Below are positions 25,593-35,365 of a stretch of DNA of 64,000 nucleotides, piece after piece. The DNA is taken from assembly GCF_900113175.1 (NCBI RefSeq), contig NZ_FOOK01000014.1, forward strand, positions 20,707 through 84,706, written 5' to 3'. This DNA comes from Planifilum fulgidum. GTDB lineage: Bacteria > Bacillota > Bacilli > Thermoactinomycetales > DSM-44946. Each line of letters opens with the position of its first letter. The first letter of the stretch is position 1. The position numbers were made by a program, and so were the translations under genes. The notes under the pieces were generated by a model that saw nothing but the letters and a program-made list of their open reading frames with translations, was not told where the DNA came from and did no database searches.

Positions 25593-27221
25593 GTGAAGAA
25601 ACGAGCTGCTCTCTCGATGGCGGCGGCGCTGGTGCTTTCCGCGCTGCTCACCGCCTGCGGAGGACTCCAACCCCAGGGGAATATGGAAGATCAGGGAGCC
25701 CAGGGGCCCCAGGTGCTCCAACTGGTGACCAACAACGAGCCCGCCGATCTGGACAGCGCCACCTCGACGGACGTCATTTCGGGAACGATTCTGAACAACG
25801 TGATGGAAGGCTTGATGCGTTTGGACAAGGATGACAAGCCGCAGCCCGCCATCGCCAGCAGTTATGAGGTGAGCGAGGACAAGAAGACCTACACCTTCAC
25901 CCTCCGCGACGCCAAATGGAGCGACGGGGAGCCGGTGAAGGCCCAGGATTTCGAGTACGCCTGGAAGCGGGCCCTCGATCCCAAAACAAAGTCGGAATAC
26001 GCCTACATCCTCTATCCCATAAAAAACGCGGAAAAGTACAATACGGGAAAAGCCAAAGCCTCTGATGTAGGGGTTCGCGCTTTGGACGACAAAACCCTCG
26101 AGGTGCAATTGGAGGAACCGATTCCCTATTTCCTCAGTCTCACGACCTTCTCCACCTACCTGCCGCAGCGGAAGGACATCGTGGAAAAGTTCGGCGGGGA
26201 TTACGCCAAGGAACCGGACAAAATGGTGTTCAACGGCCCCTTTGTTCTGGCGGAATGGGCGCACGAGCAGAGTCTCCTCTTGAAGAAGAACGACAATTAC
26301 TGGGATCGAAACTCCGTATTCCTGCAGGATGTGAAAATCGACATCATCAAGGACACCTCCACGGGCTTGAACCTTTACACCTCCAATCAGAAAGACATGA
26401 CCATGCTGGACAAGGCCTTTGCCGAAGCCTTCAAGAGCAGTCCCGAATTTATTTCGGTCTCCGGATCGCTGGTTCAGTACATTAATTTCAATACGAAAAA
26501 CACTTTCTTGTCCAACACGAAGATCCGGAAAGCGATCAGCCTTGCCATCGACCGGGAATCGATCGTGAAACAGGTTCTCAAGGACGGTTCCCAACCCGCG
26601 GGAGGATTTGTTCCCCCGTCCATCCTCGGTTATAACGAATCCTTCCGGAAACAGGCCCGGGATTATCAGCAGTTCCAGCCGGCCGAGGCGAAACAGCTCT
26701 TGAAACTGGGGATGCAGGAGCTGGGCATCGACAGCCCCCCGACCCTGACGCTGCTCAGCTACAACGACGAGCGGAAAGATGTGTCCGTCGTTCTGAAGGA
26801 TCAGCTCGAAAAGACCCTCGGGCTGAAAGTGAAAGTGAATCCGCAGCCCTTGAAGCAAAAAATCGAGTTGGAGCAGAGGGGAGAATTCGACCTTTCCTTT
26901 GCCGGTTGGAAGGCGGATTACAACGACCCCATGACCTTTCTGGACATGTGGGTGACCGATGGTCCCTTCAATGTGGGCAAATGGAGCAACAAGAAATATG
27001 ATGAGCTGATCAAAAAGTCCAAAAGCAATCCCGACTTCAAGGAACGGATCAACGACCTGATCGAAGCGGAGCGGATTCTGCTGGAGGAGAAGGTCGCGAT
27101 CGCTCCGGTCTATTACAAGAACCAGGCTTACCTCGTCAAGCCCCATGTGAAGAATCTGTACTTCCACTCCTTCAATGTCGAATACACCCTGAAGGAAACG
27201 TATATCGAAAATAAGCAATAA
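25593..27221 (+). CDS. oppA: Oligopeptide ABC transporter substrate-binding lipoprotein
   Basis: 542 residues. Signal peptide with lipobox LLTA-C22-GG, then a family 5 solute-binding protein: LVTNNEPADLDSATSTD near the start, YTFTLRDAKWSDGEPV, EYAWKRALDP and the late signature FSFAGWKADYNDPMTF-like region (LSFAGWKADYNDPMTF). This is the OppA/DppE-type peptide binder that feeds the importer below. GTG 25593 is chosen: AAAGGAGGT is better spaced for it than for GTG 25584. First gene of oppABCDF. Confidence 0.95.
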   Translation: MKKRAALSMAAALVLSALLTACGGLQPQGNMEDQGAQGPQVLQLVTNNEPADLDSATSTDVISGTILNNVMEGLMRLDKDDKPQPAIASSYEVSEDKKTYTFTLRDAKWSDGEPVKAQDFEYAWKRALDPKTKSEYAYILYPIKNAEKYNTGKAKASDVGVRALDDKTLEVQLEEPIPYFLSLTTFSTYLPQRKDIVEKFGGDYAKEPDKMVFNGPFVLAEWAHEQSLLLKKNDNYWDRNSVFLQDVKIDIIKDTSTGLNLYTSNQKDMTMLDKAFAEAFKSSPEFISVSGSLVQYINFNTKNTFLSNTKIRKAISLAIDRESIVKQVLKDGSQPAGGFVPPSILGYNESFRKQARDYQQFQPAEAKQLLKLGMQELGIDSPPTLTLLSYNDERKDVSVVLKDQLEKTLGLKVKVNPQPLKQKIELEQRGEFDLSFAGWKADYNDPMTFLDMWVTDGPFNVGKWSNKKYDELIKKSKSNPDFKERINDLIEAERILLEEKVAIAPVYYKNQAYLVKPHVKNLYFHSFNVEYTLKETYIENKQ

Positions 27222-27320
27222 CGGGATGGATTTACCGCTTTACAATTTCCGGATTTCGCGCAATGATGGATGTTGGAGGGGTCCATGTCTGCAATCCCGC
27301 GGCACACCGCTGAAAAGGGG

Positions 27321-27354
27321 AAAGGTATATGTCCGGGTGCGGACATATACCTTT
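27321..27354 (+). promoter_or_regulatory. Perfect 15-bp stem-loop between oppA and oppB
   Basis: AAAGGTATATGTCCG and its exact reverse complement are separated by GGTG. Such hairpins after binding-protein genes often protect the 3' end or act as partial terminators, so that oppA is made in excess of the permeases (family knowledge). Confidence 0.85.
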
Positions 27355-27388
27355 CGCATGTTCTTTTTCGTGTAAAGGAAGTGGGAAT

Positions 27389-28318
27389 GTGGGAAGCTAT
27401 GTGGCCCGTAGACTGATCTATCTGCTGTTGACCTTGTGGTTGGTCGTCACGTGCACTTTTTTTCTCATGCACTTTCTTCCGGGAAGCCCCCTGTCCAACG
27501 AGGAAAAACTTCCCCCCGCGCTGAAGGAAAGGATCCTGGAGGAATACGGATTGGACAAACCCGTCCCCGTTCAATACGCCCTCTATCTGGGCAACCTGCT
27601 GCGGGGCGATCTGGGAATGTCCTTTTCCTATGACGGTCGGAGCGTCAGCGGGCTGATCGCCCAGGGATTTCCCGCTTCACTGCAGATCGGCCTGCAGGGA
27701 TTGATTTTCGGCGGTCTGATCGGAATTCTGCTCGGAACCGTGGCCGCCCTCAAACGGGGCACCTGGGTGGACAATTCGGCGACGATCCTTGCCGTGCTCG
27801 GGGTGTCCGTCCCCAGTTTCGTGCTGGCTGCCGTTTTTTCCTATTATATCGGGGTGAAGATCGGAATCCTTCCCCCCGGCGGCTGGGGAAGCTTTGCCCA
27901 TACGGTTCTGCCTTCCCTCGCCCTGTCCTTCCTGGTCATCGCCCAGGTGACCCGGTACATCCGCAGCGAATTGCTGGATGTCTTCAGCCAGGATTTCATC
28001 AAGACGGCCAGGGCGAAGGGAATGGGGCGCCGTGCGGTCGTTTTCCGCCACGCCCTCCGCAATGCGCTGATTCCCACCGTCACCGTGCTGGGGCCGCTGA
28101 CGGTCAATCTGATCACCGGGTCGCTGGTGGTGGAGCAGATCTTCGGCGTGCCCGGAATGTCCACCTATTTCGTCAATTCCATCATGACGAATGATTACAC
28201 CCTGATCATGGGGACCACCATTTTTTATGCCTTTTTGTTCACGGTCAGCGTTTTCGTCGTCGATATCCTCTACGGCATTATCGATCCCCGGATTCGGGTT
28301 GCCGGAATGAAGGAGTGA
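27389..28318 (+). CDS. oppB: Oligopeptide ABC transporter permease OppB
   Basis: 309 residues with six membrane helices. N-terminal VARRLIYLLLTLWLVVTCTF, the periplasmic stretch with LPPALKERILEEYGLDKPV, and the EAA loop (KTARAKGMGRRAVVFRHALR). It forms the peptide channel with OppC. GTG 27389 is chosen because AAAGGA lies nine bases upstream; the open frame starts earlier, within the stem-loop. It ends seven bases before oppC. Confidence 0.95.
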   Translation: MGSYVARRLIYLLLTLWLVVTCTFFLMHFLPGSPLSNEEKLPPALKERILEEYGLDKPVPVQYALYLGNLLRGDLGMSFSYDGRSVSGLIAQGFPASLQIGLQGLIFGGLIGILLGTVAALKRGTWVDNSATILAVLGVSVPSFVLAAVFSYYIGVKIGILPPGGWGSFAHTVLPSLALSFLVIAQVTRYIRSELLDVFSQDFIKTARAKGMGRRAVVFRHALRNALIPTVTVLGPLTVNLITGSLVVEQIFGVPGMSTYFVNSIMTNDYTLIMGTTIFYAFLFTVSVFVVDILYGIIDPRIRVAGMKE

Positions 28319-28324
28319 GCGCAG

Positions 28325-29254
28325 ATGGGACCGGCCAAGATCACACCGGACCTTTTCGAGCCGCTTCCGCTGGCGCGGACGGTTCCCGGCCGTGCGGTCT
28401 CCAGGCGGAGGCGGGCCGGTTTTTGGCGGGACGCCCTTCGCCGTTTTGTGAGAAACAAGGGAGCCCTGATCGGATTTTTTCTCCTCCTGGTGATCGTCGG
28501 GATGACCTTTGTCGCTCCGGCGCTCAGCCCCCACGACCCTTATGAACAGAAACTGGAGGCGCAAAACCGCCCTCCCGACGGGACGCACTTTTTCGGGACA
28601 GACCAATTCGGGCGGGATTTGTGGACCCGCACCTGGCACGGGGCCGGCATATCCCTTAAGATCGGCCTTTTGGCGGCGCTGATCGATCTGGTGGTGGGAG
28701 TTTCCTTCGGAGGCATCTCCGGTTACTTCGGCGGAAGGATCGATTTGGTGATGCAGCGGATCCTCGAGGTGATGTACAGCATTCCCAGCTTGATCGTCCT
28801 CATTCTGTTGATGATGTGGTTTGAGCCGGGAATCGTCACCATCGCCGTCGCCATCGCCTTGACCGGATGGGTTCCGATGGCGAGGGTCGTCCGGGGACAA
28901 ATGCTGCAGCTGAAATCCCGGGAGTTTGTTTTGGCCGCCCGGACCCTGGGGGCGGGTCACCTTCGGATGCTCACCAGGCATCTGCTTCCCAACGCCGCCG
29001 GTGCGATCATCGTGACGGTCACCTTGACGATCCCGTCGGCGATCTTTCTGGAGGCGGTGCTCAGTTTCATCGGGTTGGGGATGGCTCCTCCCGAACCCAG
29101 TCTCGGGTTGTTGCTCTACGATTCCTACCAATTGATCCGTTTCTTCCCGCACCAAATCCTTTACCCTTGTCTGGTGCTGAGCCTGCTGATTCTCAGCTTC
29201 AACCTGTTGGGAGACGGACTGAGGGATGCCTTGGATCCCAAACTGCGGCGTTAG
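28325..29254 (+). CDS. oppC: Oligopeptide ABC transporter permease OppC
   Basis: 309 residues. A cytoplasmic N-terminus with basic stretch RRRRAG, a first helix at about 48-68, the OppC signature FGTDQFGRDLWTR and the EAA loop LAARTLGAGHLRMLTRHLLP. Partner of OppB. AAGGAG precedes ATG 28325. It is followed after ten bases by oppD with its own GGAGGAG. Confidence 0.95.
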   Translation: MGPAKITPDLFEPLPLARTVPGRAVSRRRRAGFWRDALRRFVRNKGALIGFFLLLVIVGMTFVAPALSPHDPYEQKLEAQNRPPDGTHFFGTDQFGRDLWTRTWHGAGISLKIGLLAALIDLVVGVSFGGISGYFGGRIDLVMQRILEVMYSIPSLIVLILLMMWFEPGIVTIAVAIALTGWVPMARVVRGQMLQLKSREFVLAARTLGAGHLRMLTRHLLPNAAGAIIVTVTLTIPSAIFLEAVLSFIGLGMAPPEPSLGLLLYDSYQLIRFFPHQILYPCLVLSLLILSFNLLGDGLRDALDPKLRR

Positions 29255-29264
29255 GAGGAGCGGC

Positions 29265-30281
29265 ATGAATCCCATTCTGGAAGTTCGTGATCTCCACGTG
29301 TCCTTTGACACCCACGAGGGCGAAGTTCAGGCGGTCCGCGGCGTCAGCTTTGACCTTTATGAGGGAGAAACGCTGGCGATCGTCGGTGAGTCCGGTTCCG
29401 GAAAAACCGTCACCGTTCAAAGCCTTTTGGGTCTGATCCCGCAGCCCCCCGGCCGGATCAAAAAAGGTTCGATCCGCTACCGGGGGCGGGAGCTCACCCG
29501 CCTGCGGGAAAGGGAATTGGACAAAATCCGCGGTGCCGAAATCGGCTACGTCTTTCAGGATCCCATGACCGCGCTCAATCCGACGATGACCATCGGCCGG
29601 CAGATCAGCGAGGTGCTGGTGAAGCACCGGAAGATGAGCAAGGAGAAGGCCCTCCGGCACGCCGTCCATTTGCTCCGTTCCGTGGAGATTCCGAATCCTT
29701 CCGGGCGGCTCAGGCATTATCCCCATCAGTTCAGCGGGGGGATGCGCCAAAGGGTGATGATCGCCATGGCACTGGCGGCCTCTCCCAAGGTGCTGATTGC
29801 GGATGAACCGACCACCGCCCTCGATGTGACGGTGCAGGCCCAGATCCTGGACTTGCTCAAAACCCTGAAGGAGCAAAGGGGCATGTCCATGATCCTGATC
29901 ACTCACGATTTGGGAGTGGTGGCCGAGGTGGCCGACCGGGTGATCGTCATGTACGGGGGCAAAGTGGTTGAATCGGGTGGCGTGGAGGATGTGTTCAAGC
30001 GCTGCCGCCATCCGTATACCCGGGGGCTGTTGTCCTCGATGCCGCGGCTGGATCGTCCGAAGAAAAAAAAACTGGAGTCCATTCCCGGAAATCCGCCCGA
30101 TCTGCTCTCTCCCCCGAGGGGATGTCCCTTTGTGGAGCGTTGCCAATATGCGATGAAAATTTGCAGCGAATGGATGCCGGATGTGACCGTGCGATCGGAA
30201 ACGCACCAGCTTTCCTGTTGGCTTGAGCATCCGATGGCACCGCCGGTGAATGAAGCTGTGGGAGGAGGCATAGCAAGATGA
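29265..30281 (+). CDS. oppD: Oligopeptide ABC transporter ATPase OppD
   Basis: 338 residues. Walker A GESGSGKT (about 40-47), Q-loop in [11 protein letters not shown], signature SGGMRQR, Walker [12 protein letters not shown] and H-switch ITHDLG. The C-terminal oligopeptide/dipeptide domain has Cys residues ([14 protein letters not shown], later C) that in this family can hold an Fe-S cluster. ATG 29265 follows TAGGAGGAG; an ATG in frame at 29226 is too far upstream. Confidence 0.95.
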   Translation: MNPILEVRDLHVSFDTHEGEVQAVRGVSFDLYEGETLAIVGESGSGKTVTVQSLLGLIPQPPGRIKKGSIRYRGRELTRLRERELDKIRGAEIGYVFQDPMTALNPTMTIGRQISEVLVKHRKMSKEKALRHAVHLLRSVEIPNPSGRLRHYPHQFSGGMRQRVMIAMALAASPKVLIADEPTTALDVTVQAQILDLLKTLKEQRGMSMILITHDLGVVAEVADRVIVMYGGKVVESGGVEDVFKRCRHPYTRGLLSSMPRLDRPKKKKLESIPGNPPDLLSPPRGCPFVERCQYAMKICSEWMPDVTVRSETHQLSCWLEHPMAPPVNEAVGGGIAR

Positions 30282-31261
30282 CGGAAGTTGCGGAAAAAAT
30301 TCTGGAAGTGAAAAATCTGAAAAAGTATTTTCATGTCGGCCGGAATCAGGTGATCAAGGCGGTGGATGACGTCACCTTCGATGTATACAAGGGGGAGACC
30401 CTGGGGTTGGTCGGCGAATCGGGATGCGGCAAGTCGACGATCGGCCGGACGCTGATCCGCCTGTATGAGGCCACTTCGGGAAGCGTGATTTTCAAGAACA
30501 AAAACGTCCATCAGCTGAAGGGTCAGGAATTGAAGAAGTTCAACCGGGAAATGCAGATGATTTTCCAGGATCCCTACGCTTCCCTCAATCCCCGGATGAC
30601 GGTGGGCGATATCGTCGCCGAGGGGCTGGATATTCACGGACTGGTCAAGAACAACAAAGAGCGCCGGGAGCGCGTCCTGGAACTGCTCAAAACCGTGGGG
30701 CTCGGTGAAGAGCACATCGATCGGTTCCCCCACGAATTCAGCGGCGGGCAGCGGCAGCGGATCGGCATCGCTCGGGCGTTGGCCGTCAATCCCGACTTCA
30801 TCATCGCCGACGAGCCGATTTCCGCCCTGGACGTGTCGATCCAGGCACAGGTGGTCAACCTGATGAAGCGCCTGCAGCGGGAAAAGGGGCTCACCTACCT
30901 GTTCATCGCCCACGACCTGTCGATGGTGAAATACATCAGCGACCGCGTCGGGGTGATGTACCTCGGACAGCTGGTGGAATTGGCCGACAGTCAGGAGCTG
31001 TACGAACATCCCCTTCATCCGTATACCGAAGCGCTCCTGTCGGCGGTGCCCATTCCCGACCCCAACAAGGAGAAGCGTCGGGAGCGCATCATTCTGAAGG
31101 GGGATGTTCCCAGCCCGATCAATCCTCCGAGCGGTTGCCGGTTCCGCACCCGTTGCCCCAAGGCGATGGACATTTGCGCGGAGGCGGTTCCCGCCTGGCA
31201 GGAAGTGCGTCCCCAGCACTGGGTGGCTTGCCACCTGTACCAGGAAGAGGCAGGGAAATGA
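30278..31261 (+). CDS. oppF: Oligopeptide ABC transporter ATPase OppF
   Basis: 327 residues. Walker [11 protein letters not shown]-loop in [11 protein letters not shown], signature FSGGQRQR, Walker [12 protein letters not shown] and H-switch IAHDLS. A C-terminal Cys-containing domain ([14 protein letters not shown]) parallels that of OppD. Its start overlaps the oppD stop (ATGA at 30278-30281), so the two ATPases are translationally coupled. Last gene of the operon. Confidence 0.95.
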   Translation: MTEVAEKILEVKNLKKYFHVGRNQVIKAVDDVTFDVYKGETLGLVGESGCGKSTIGRTLIRLYEATSGSVIFKNKNVHQLKGQELKKFNREMQMIFQDPYASLNPRMTVGDIVAEGLDIHGLVKNNKERRERVLELLKTVGLGEEHIDRFPHEFSGGQRQRIGIARALAVNPDFIIADEPISALDVSIQAQVVNLMKRLQREKGLTYLFIAHDLSMVKYISDRVGVMYLGQLVELADSQELYEHPLHPYTEALLSAVPIPDPNKEKRRERIILKGDVPSPINPPSGCRFRTRCPKAMDICAEAVPAWQEVRPQHWVACHLYQEEAGK

Positions 31262-31266
31262 CGGAG

Positions 31267-31300
31267 GCGTCTTCCCCTTTGGGGAAGGCGCTTTTTTTTT
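31267..31300 (+). terminator. Terminator of the opp operon
   Basis: GCGTCTTCCCC pairs with GGGGAAGGCGC over TTT, followed by an unbroken run of nine T's. Confidence 0.92.
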
Positions 31301-31358
31301 GAAGGGAAGAGCGGGAAAACGGATGAAATGGTCTTTCCGGCCAGGGAGGAAGGTTCTT

Positions 31359-31388
31359 AAAAAAAAGATCGCCATTTTGTGGCGTTTT
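31359..31388 (-). terminator. Terminator of the Mn catalase gene
   Basis: On the minus strand a CGCCA / TGGCG stem is followed by GATC and eight T's. Confidence 0.75.
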
Positions 31389-31413
31389 TCTGTCTCGGAC
31401 GTAAAGTCTCTCT

Positions 31414-32304
31414 TTACATCGATGCCTTCAACCGCTTCAGCACCTGCATGTAATGGTCCTTTGTCAGCCCCGGCGCGAACTCCTCCGGCAAGGCTTCCAA
31501 ATCCGGCACGGGAGCGCCCTCCGGTCTGCCGACGACCACGCAGAGGCGTTCCCCCGTTTCCGGGTTTTTTCCTTTCCAGATCTTGTCAATATCCCGGTAG
31601 TCTTTGCTGCTCCAGGTGAAAAGGACGTTGTGCAGCCCCTGCTCCATGTATTTTCGGGCGTAGTCGAATTTGGAATTGTCCAGGCTGGGGACGGGAAGCA
31701 TGCCCGGGAGATACACCCCGGTCAGGATTTCGAGGGCCTTGGCGTAGGCGAGAATGTGCGTGCCGCCGCGCACCAGGAGATAGCCGATCATTTCCCGGGC
31801 GGTGGGATGATCGGTCATTTCGTACACCCGCATCTTTTGGGTGCGCGCCCCGATTTCCAGGAAGAAATTGTGAAGCATATCCTCGATCAGATTGCCGCTG
31901 CTGTGAACAAAGGTTCCGTTCCAAGGGTTGCCCATGGAGTCCATCGGATAGGATGTTTGTGCCGTGGCGATGAAATATTGCAGGTTGTGGGCCTTCAGTC
32001 CCCTGCGGAGGGGCGCGCTGTCCGGATCTCCCGGATGGGTGAGGCCCCTGGACAACAGGTTGATGGTGGTGCTGACCAGTTCCACGTGGCCGAATTCCTC
32101 GGCGGTGATGCTGGCCACCAGATCGTAAAAGGGCTTCAATTTCTTTTTGCAGCGGAAATTGAAGGATTGAAACATATAGTTGTTCAGGGTGGACATTTCG
32201 CCGAATTTTCCCCCGAGCAGGTTCTGCACCGCCGCCGCCGCATTGGCGTCTCCGTGCTCGGGAACCGGCAATTCGATAAGCAATCGGTTGACCCTTTTAA
32301 ACAT
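31414..32304 (-). CDS. Manganese catalase family protein
   Basis: 296 residues of the di-manganese, non-haem catalase fold. Expected metal ligands are present: Glu in GKFGEMSTLNNY (E36), the E-x2-H pair in TAEEFGHVELV, the helix Glu in FFLEIGARTQKMR and His in GGTHILAYAKAL. It breaks down hydrogen peroxide; relatives include spore CotJC. GAAGGAGGG precedes ATG 32304. Single gene; the upstream 470 bases carry no gene that I can support. Confidence 0.93.
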   Translation of the reverse strand: MFKRVNRLLIELPVPEHGDANAAAAVQNLLGGKFGEMSTLNNYMFQSFNFRCKKKLKPFYDLVASITAEEFGHVELVSTTINLLSRGLTHPGDPDSAPLRRGLKAHNLQYFIATAQTSYPMDSMGNPWNGTFVHSSGNLIEDMLHNFFLEIGARTQKMRVYEMTDHPTAREMIGYLLVRGGTHILAYAKALEILTGVYLPGMLPVPSLDNSKFDYARKYMEQGLHNVLFTWSSKDYRDIDKIWKGKNPETGERLCVVVGRPEGAPVPDLEALPEEFAPGLTKDHYMQVLKRLKASM

Positions 32305-32529
32305 GTTTTCCCTCCTTCGAAGATTTTCCCCTTCCCGCGTGGGTCCGCCATACCCCCCTCAAGGGGCTGGGCGGAGGGGATCAAGGGCCTGTGTCGGTAC
32401 TTTTGCCGCGGGCTGGAGATGAAGGATCGCTCCGCGGTCAGCCTTTCCGCCCGATCACCTCCGATATTGTCGTCTAAAAGGAATGATATGTCCCGAGAGC
32501 CGGATTCAGAATTTGTCCGAAAGGGTCGG

Positions 32530-32580
32530 AAAAAAGCAAAAAAAACCGGGCGGAAAATCGGCGCGATTTCCCGTCCGGGT
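32530..32580 (-). terminator. Minus-strand terminator, probably for the NifU-like gene
   Basis: An imperfect 16-bp stem (32546-32580) is followed on the minus strand by an eight-T run and a second T-run. It lies about 200 bases beyond the NifU-like stop. Confidence 0.7.
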
Positions 32581-32778
32581 TCCGGTGAGACACCCTTTCC
32601 GGATGCCGGGGGTGGTGCCGCGAGGGCCTTTCGCCGGGTGGGGCACAGCCCCCTCGGACATGTGTGGAGCGTGGAGCAATCCGTACAGCGGATGCGATCG
32701 GTTTTTCGCAAAAAAATACCGCAACCTTTCGGCGGCGGTCGAAGAATAAAGGAAGGGCGATATACTTCCGCTTTTTTC

Positions 32779-33000
32779 TCAGAGGACCTGTTCCACTTCT
32801 TTGACGCCCGGCACTTCTTCCATCAGGGCCCGTTCAATTCCGGCCTTCAACGTGATGGTGGAGCTGGGGCAGCTGCCGCAGGCACCGAGCAGGCGGAGCT
32901 TGACGATCCCGTCCACCACGTCGACCAGTTCCACATCCCCTCCGTCGCGCTGGATGAAGGGACGCAATTTATCCAATACTTCTTGAACCTGTTCTTTCAT
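32779..33000 (-). CDS. yutI: NifU-like Fe-S cluster scaffold (YutI type)
   Basis: 73 residues, a single NifU C-terminal domain. [14 protein letters not shown] and the cluster-binding motif GAC41-GSC44-PSST are intact. These proteins carry Fe-S clusters from the assembly machine to targets such as LipA. ATG 33000 follows AAAGGAG; the ATG at 33021 is less well placed. It has its own promoter upstream and is divergent from mccA. Confidence 0.95.
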   Translation of the reverse strand: MKEQVQEVLDKLRPFIQRDGGDVELVDVVDGIVKLRLLGACGSCPSSTITLKAGIERALMEEVPGVKEVEQVL

Positions 33001-33135
33001 CGCACAGACTCCTTTCTTCAAGCGTCGGATCTTTCAAGGAAGGCGCAGGCGCGAATCGTTTCCCTCGATCTTCCGGCATCGAACCGGAATCCGATCCGGA
33101 GGAAACGGCGATTTTCCAACGGGTATTCAGTATCT

Positions 33136-33164
33136 ATCTTACCGGAAATGGGGCCTGTTGGCAA
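33136..33164 (-). promoter_or_regulatory. Predicted sigma-A promoter of the NifU-like gene
   Basis: Minus strand TTGCCA, a 17-base spacer, TAAGAT, about 135 bases before the start. Confidence 0.6.
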
Positions 33165-33237
33165 TCGGGGGGCGCTGGCAACGGGATTTCGTTTTTTCCC
33201 TTTGCAAAACATGATAAGATGGGGGGGGAGGTTGTGG

Positions 33238-34167
33238 ATGGTGAAACGGATTGTTGACGATGTGAAGGAATTGATCGGCTGGACGCCGATGATTCGGATC
33301 AAGCGGTTTGCCTTGCCGGAGGGCGTTTCCCTCTTTGCCAAGCTGGAATATTTCAACCCGGGCGGAAGCGTCAAGGATCGCATCGGGTTGGCCTTTATCC
33401 GGGAAGCGGAAAAGTCCGGCAAGCTGAAACCCGGAGGAACGATTATCGAGCCGACGGCCGGCAACACCGGCATCGGTCTGGCGCTGGCCGCCGTCGGAAC
33501 AGGATATCGGGTGATCTTCGTCGTTCCCGAAAAGTTTTCCGAAGAGAAGCAGGAACTGATGCGGGCCCTGGGGGCCGAGGTGATCAACACCCCGACGGAG
33601 TTGGGGATGAAGGGAGCGATTGAGGAGGCCCGCCGACTGGAGCGGGAGATTCCGGGAAGCTACTGCCCCCAGCAGTTTCAGAATCCCGCCAATCCGGAAG
33701 CCCACTATCGGACGACGGGTCCCGAGATTTGGGAGCAGATGGAGGGGCGGGTGGATGTGTTGGTGGCCGGGGCCGGTTCGGGCGGCACCTTCATGGGGGT
33801 ATCCCGCTACTTGAAAGAAAAAAATCCCGAGGTCCGCACCGTCGTGGTGGAGCCGGAAGGTTCGATCCTCGGCGGCGGAGAGCCGGGGCCGCACAAGACC
33901 GAAGGGATCGGCATGGAATTCATTCCCGATTTTGTGGACACTTCCTATTTTGACGAAATCTACACGGTGCCTGACGAGGAGGCTTTCCGCCAAGTCAAGG
34001 AATTGGCCCGCCGGGAGGGACTTTTGGTGGGCAGCTCGTCGGGAGCGGCCTTCTATGCGGCGCTCAGGGAGGCGTGGAGGGCGAAACCGGGAACGCGGAT
34101 CGCGGTCATCTTTCCCGACGGCAGCGAGCGATATCTGAGCAAGCAAATTTACAGAGGGGGCGTGTGA
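33238..34167 (+). CDS. mccA: Cysteine synthase family / O-acetylserine-dependent cystathionine beta-synthase
   Basis: 309 residues, fold type II PLP enzyme. PLP lysine K46 in NPGGSVKDR, substrate loop TAGNTGIG, phosphate-binding GAGSGGTFMG and SSSGAA. It pairs with mccB five bases downstream, as in B. subtilis mccA-mccB, where MccA makes cystathionine from O-acetylserine and homocysteine. The pairing is the reason for mccA rather than cysK. ATG 33238 follows GGGGAGG; GTG 33241 is an alternative. An extended -10 (TGATAAGAT, 33212-33220) may drive it. Confidence 0.87.
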   Translation: MVKRIVDDVKELIGWTPMIRIKRFALPEGVSLFAKLEYFNPGGSVKDRIGLAFIREAEKSGKLKPGGTIIEPTAGNTGIGLALAAVGTGYRVIFVVPEKFSEEKQELMRALGAEVINTPTELGMKGAIEEARRLEREIPGSYCPQQFQNPANPEAHYRTTGPEIWEQMEGRVDVLVAGAGSGGTFMGVSRYLKEKNPEVRTVVVEPEGSILGGGEPGPHKTEGIGMEFIPDFVDTSYFDEIYTVPDEEAFRQVKELARREGLLVGSSSGAAFYAALREAWRAKPGTRIAVIFPDGSERYLSKQIYRGGV

Positions 34168-34171
34168 AGCG

Positions 34172-35308
34172 TTGCGCTTGGACACCAAATGCATCCACGG
34201 GGGCGTGTTCGGCGATCCGCACACCGGAGCCGTCAGCGTTCCCATTTACCAGGTTTCCACCTACAAGCAGGAGGGAATCGGCCGGCACCGGGGATATGAG
34301 TATTCCCGCACCGGCAATCCCACCCGGGCCGCCCTGGAGCAATTGATTGCCGATCTGGAAAACGGAAAGAGGGGACTCGCTTTTGCCTCCGGGATGGCCG
34401 CCATCTCCACGGTCCTCTCCCTGTTCAGCAGGGGGGACCATCTGATCGTGGGGGACGATGTGTACGGCGGAACCTATCGCGTGCTAAGCCATGTTTTTTC
34501 CCGGATGGGGATGGACATCACCCACGTGGATACCAGCGACCCCGATCAGGTGCGGGGGGCGATCCGGGAAACCACCCGGGCGGTGTTGATGGAAACCCCC
34601 AGCAACCCCCTGCTCAAGGTGACCGATATCCGAAAGATCGCCGATATCTGCCGGGAACGCGATCTGCTGCTGATCGTGGACAACACGTTTCTCACTCCCT
34701 ATTGGCAGAATCCGCTGGATCTGGGGGCGGACATCGTCGTCCACAGCGCCACCAAGTATTTGGGAGGACACAGCGATGTCGTGGCCGGCCTGGTGGTCGT
34801 CAAGGATGAGGAGCTGGGCGAGCGGCTTCATTTTCTGCAAAATTCCATCGGCGGCGTGCTGGGCCCAAGCGATGCCTGGCTTTTGATCCGGGGCATCAAG
34901 ACCCTGGGGTTGCGCATGCGCCAACATGAGTCCAACGCCCGCCGGATCGCGGAATGGCTCAGGGAGCGGTCCGATGTGGGAGCCGTCTATTATCCCGGGC
35001 TCCCGGATCATCCCGGACATGATACGGCCTCCCGGCAGGCGCGGGGATACGGGGGCATGATCTCCTTCGATGTGGGAAGCGGAGAGCGGGCGGAGCGGAT
35101 CCTGAGCCGGGTCCGTTATTTCACCCTGGCGGAGAGTCTGGGCGCCGTCGAAAGCTTGATTTCCGTTCCCGCCCGGATGACCCATGCGTCGATACCCGCG
35201 AAGCGCCGGGCGGAGCTGGGAATCACCGACGGGCTGATCCGCCTTTCCGTCGGCGTGGAGGATGTCGAAGATTTGCTGGAGGATCTGGAGCGGGCGCTGG
35301 CCGACTGA
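34172..35308 (+). CDS. mccB: Cystathionine gamma-lyase
   Basis: 378 residues (B. subtilis MccB is 379). Fold type I Cys/Met-metabolism PLP enzyme: PLP lysine K195 in HSATKYLGGH, GYEYSRTGNPTR, FASGMAA and ETPSNPLLKV. It cleaves cystathionine to cysteine, completing reverse transsulfuration with MccA. TTG 34172 is the assumed start behind GAGGGGG; the ribosome site is rather far, so TTG 34178 is possible. Confidence 0.92.
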   Translation: MRLDTKCIHGGVFGDPHTGAVSVPIYQVSTYKQEGIGRHRGYEYSRTGNPTRAALEQLIADLENGKRGLAFASGMAAISTVLSLFSRGDHLIVGDDVYGGTYRVLSHVFSRMGMDITHVDTSDPDQVRGAIRETTRAVLMETPSNPLLKVTDIRKIADICRERDLLLIVDNTFLTPYWQNPLDLGADIVVHSATKYLGGHSDVVAGLVVVKDEELGERLHFLQNSIGGVLGPSDAWLLIRGIKTLGLRMRQHESNARRIAEWLRERSDVGAVYYPGLPDHPGHDTASRQARGYGGMISFDVGSGERAERILSRVRYFTLAESLGAVESLISVPARMTHASIPAKRRAELGITDGLIRLSVGVEDVEDLLEDLERALAD

Positions 35309-35365
35309 AGGGTGCCCGTCTCCGCCGGGCGATGCGGCCTGTGCGGTGCGAAAGGAGGGATCGGG

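Noticed and set aside
25467..27218. 583-codon minus-strand frame
   Set aside because: It is antisense to oppA, which has a lipobox and all family motifs.
33001..33237. SAM or T-box riboswitch upstream of mccA
   Set aside because: The conserved T-box sequence and S-box helices are absent; only promoter-like elements are seen.
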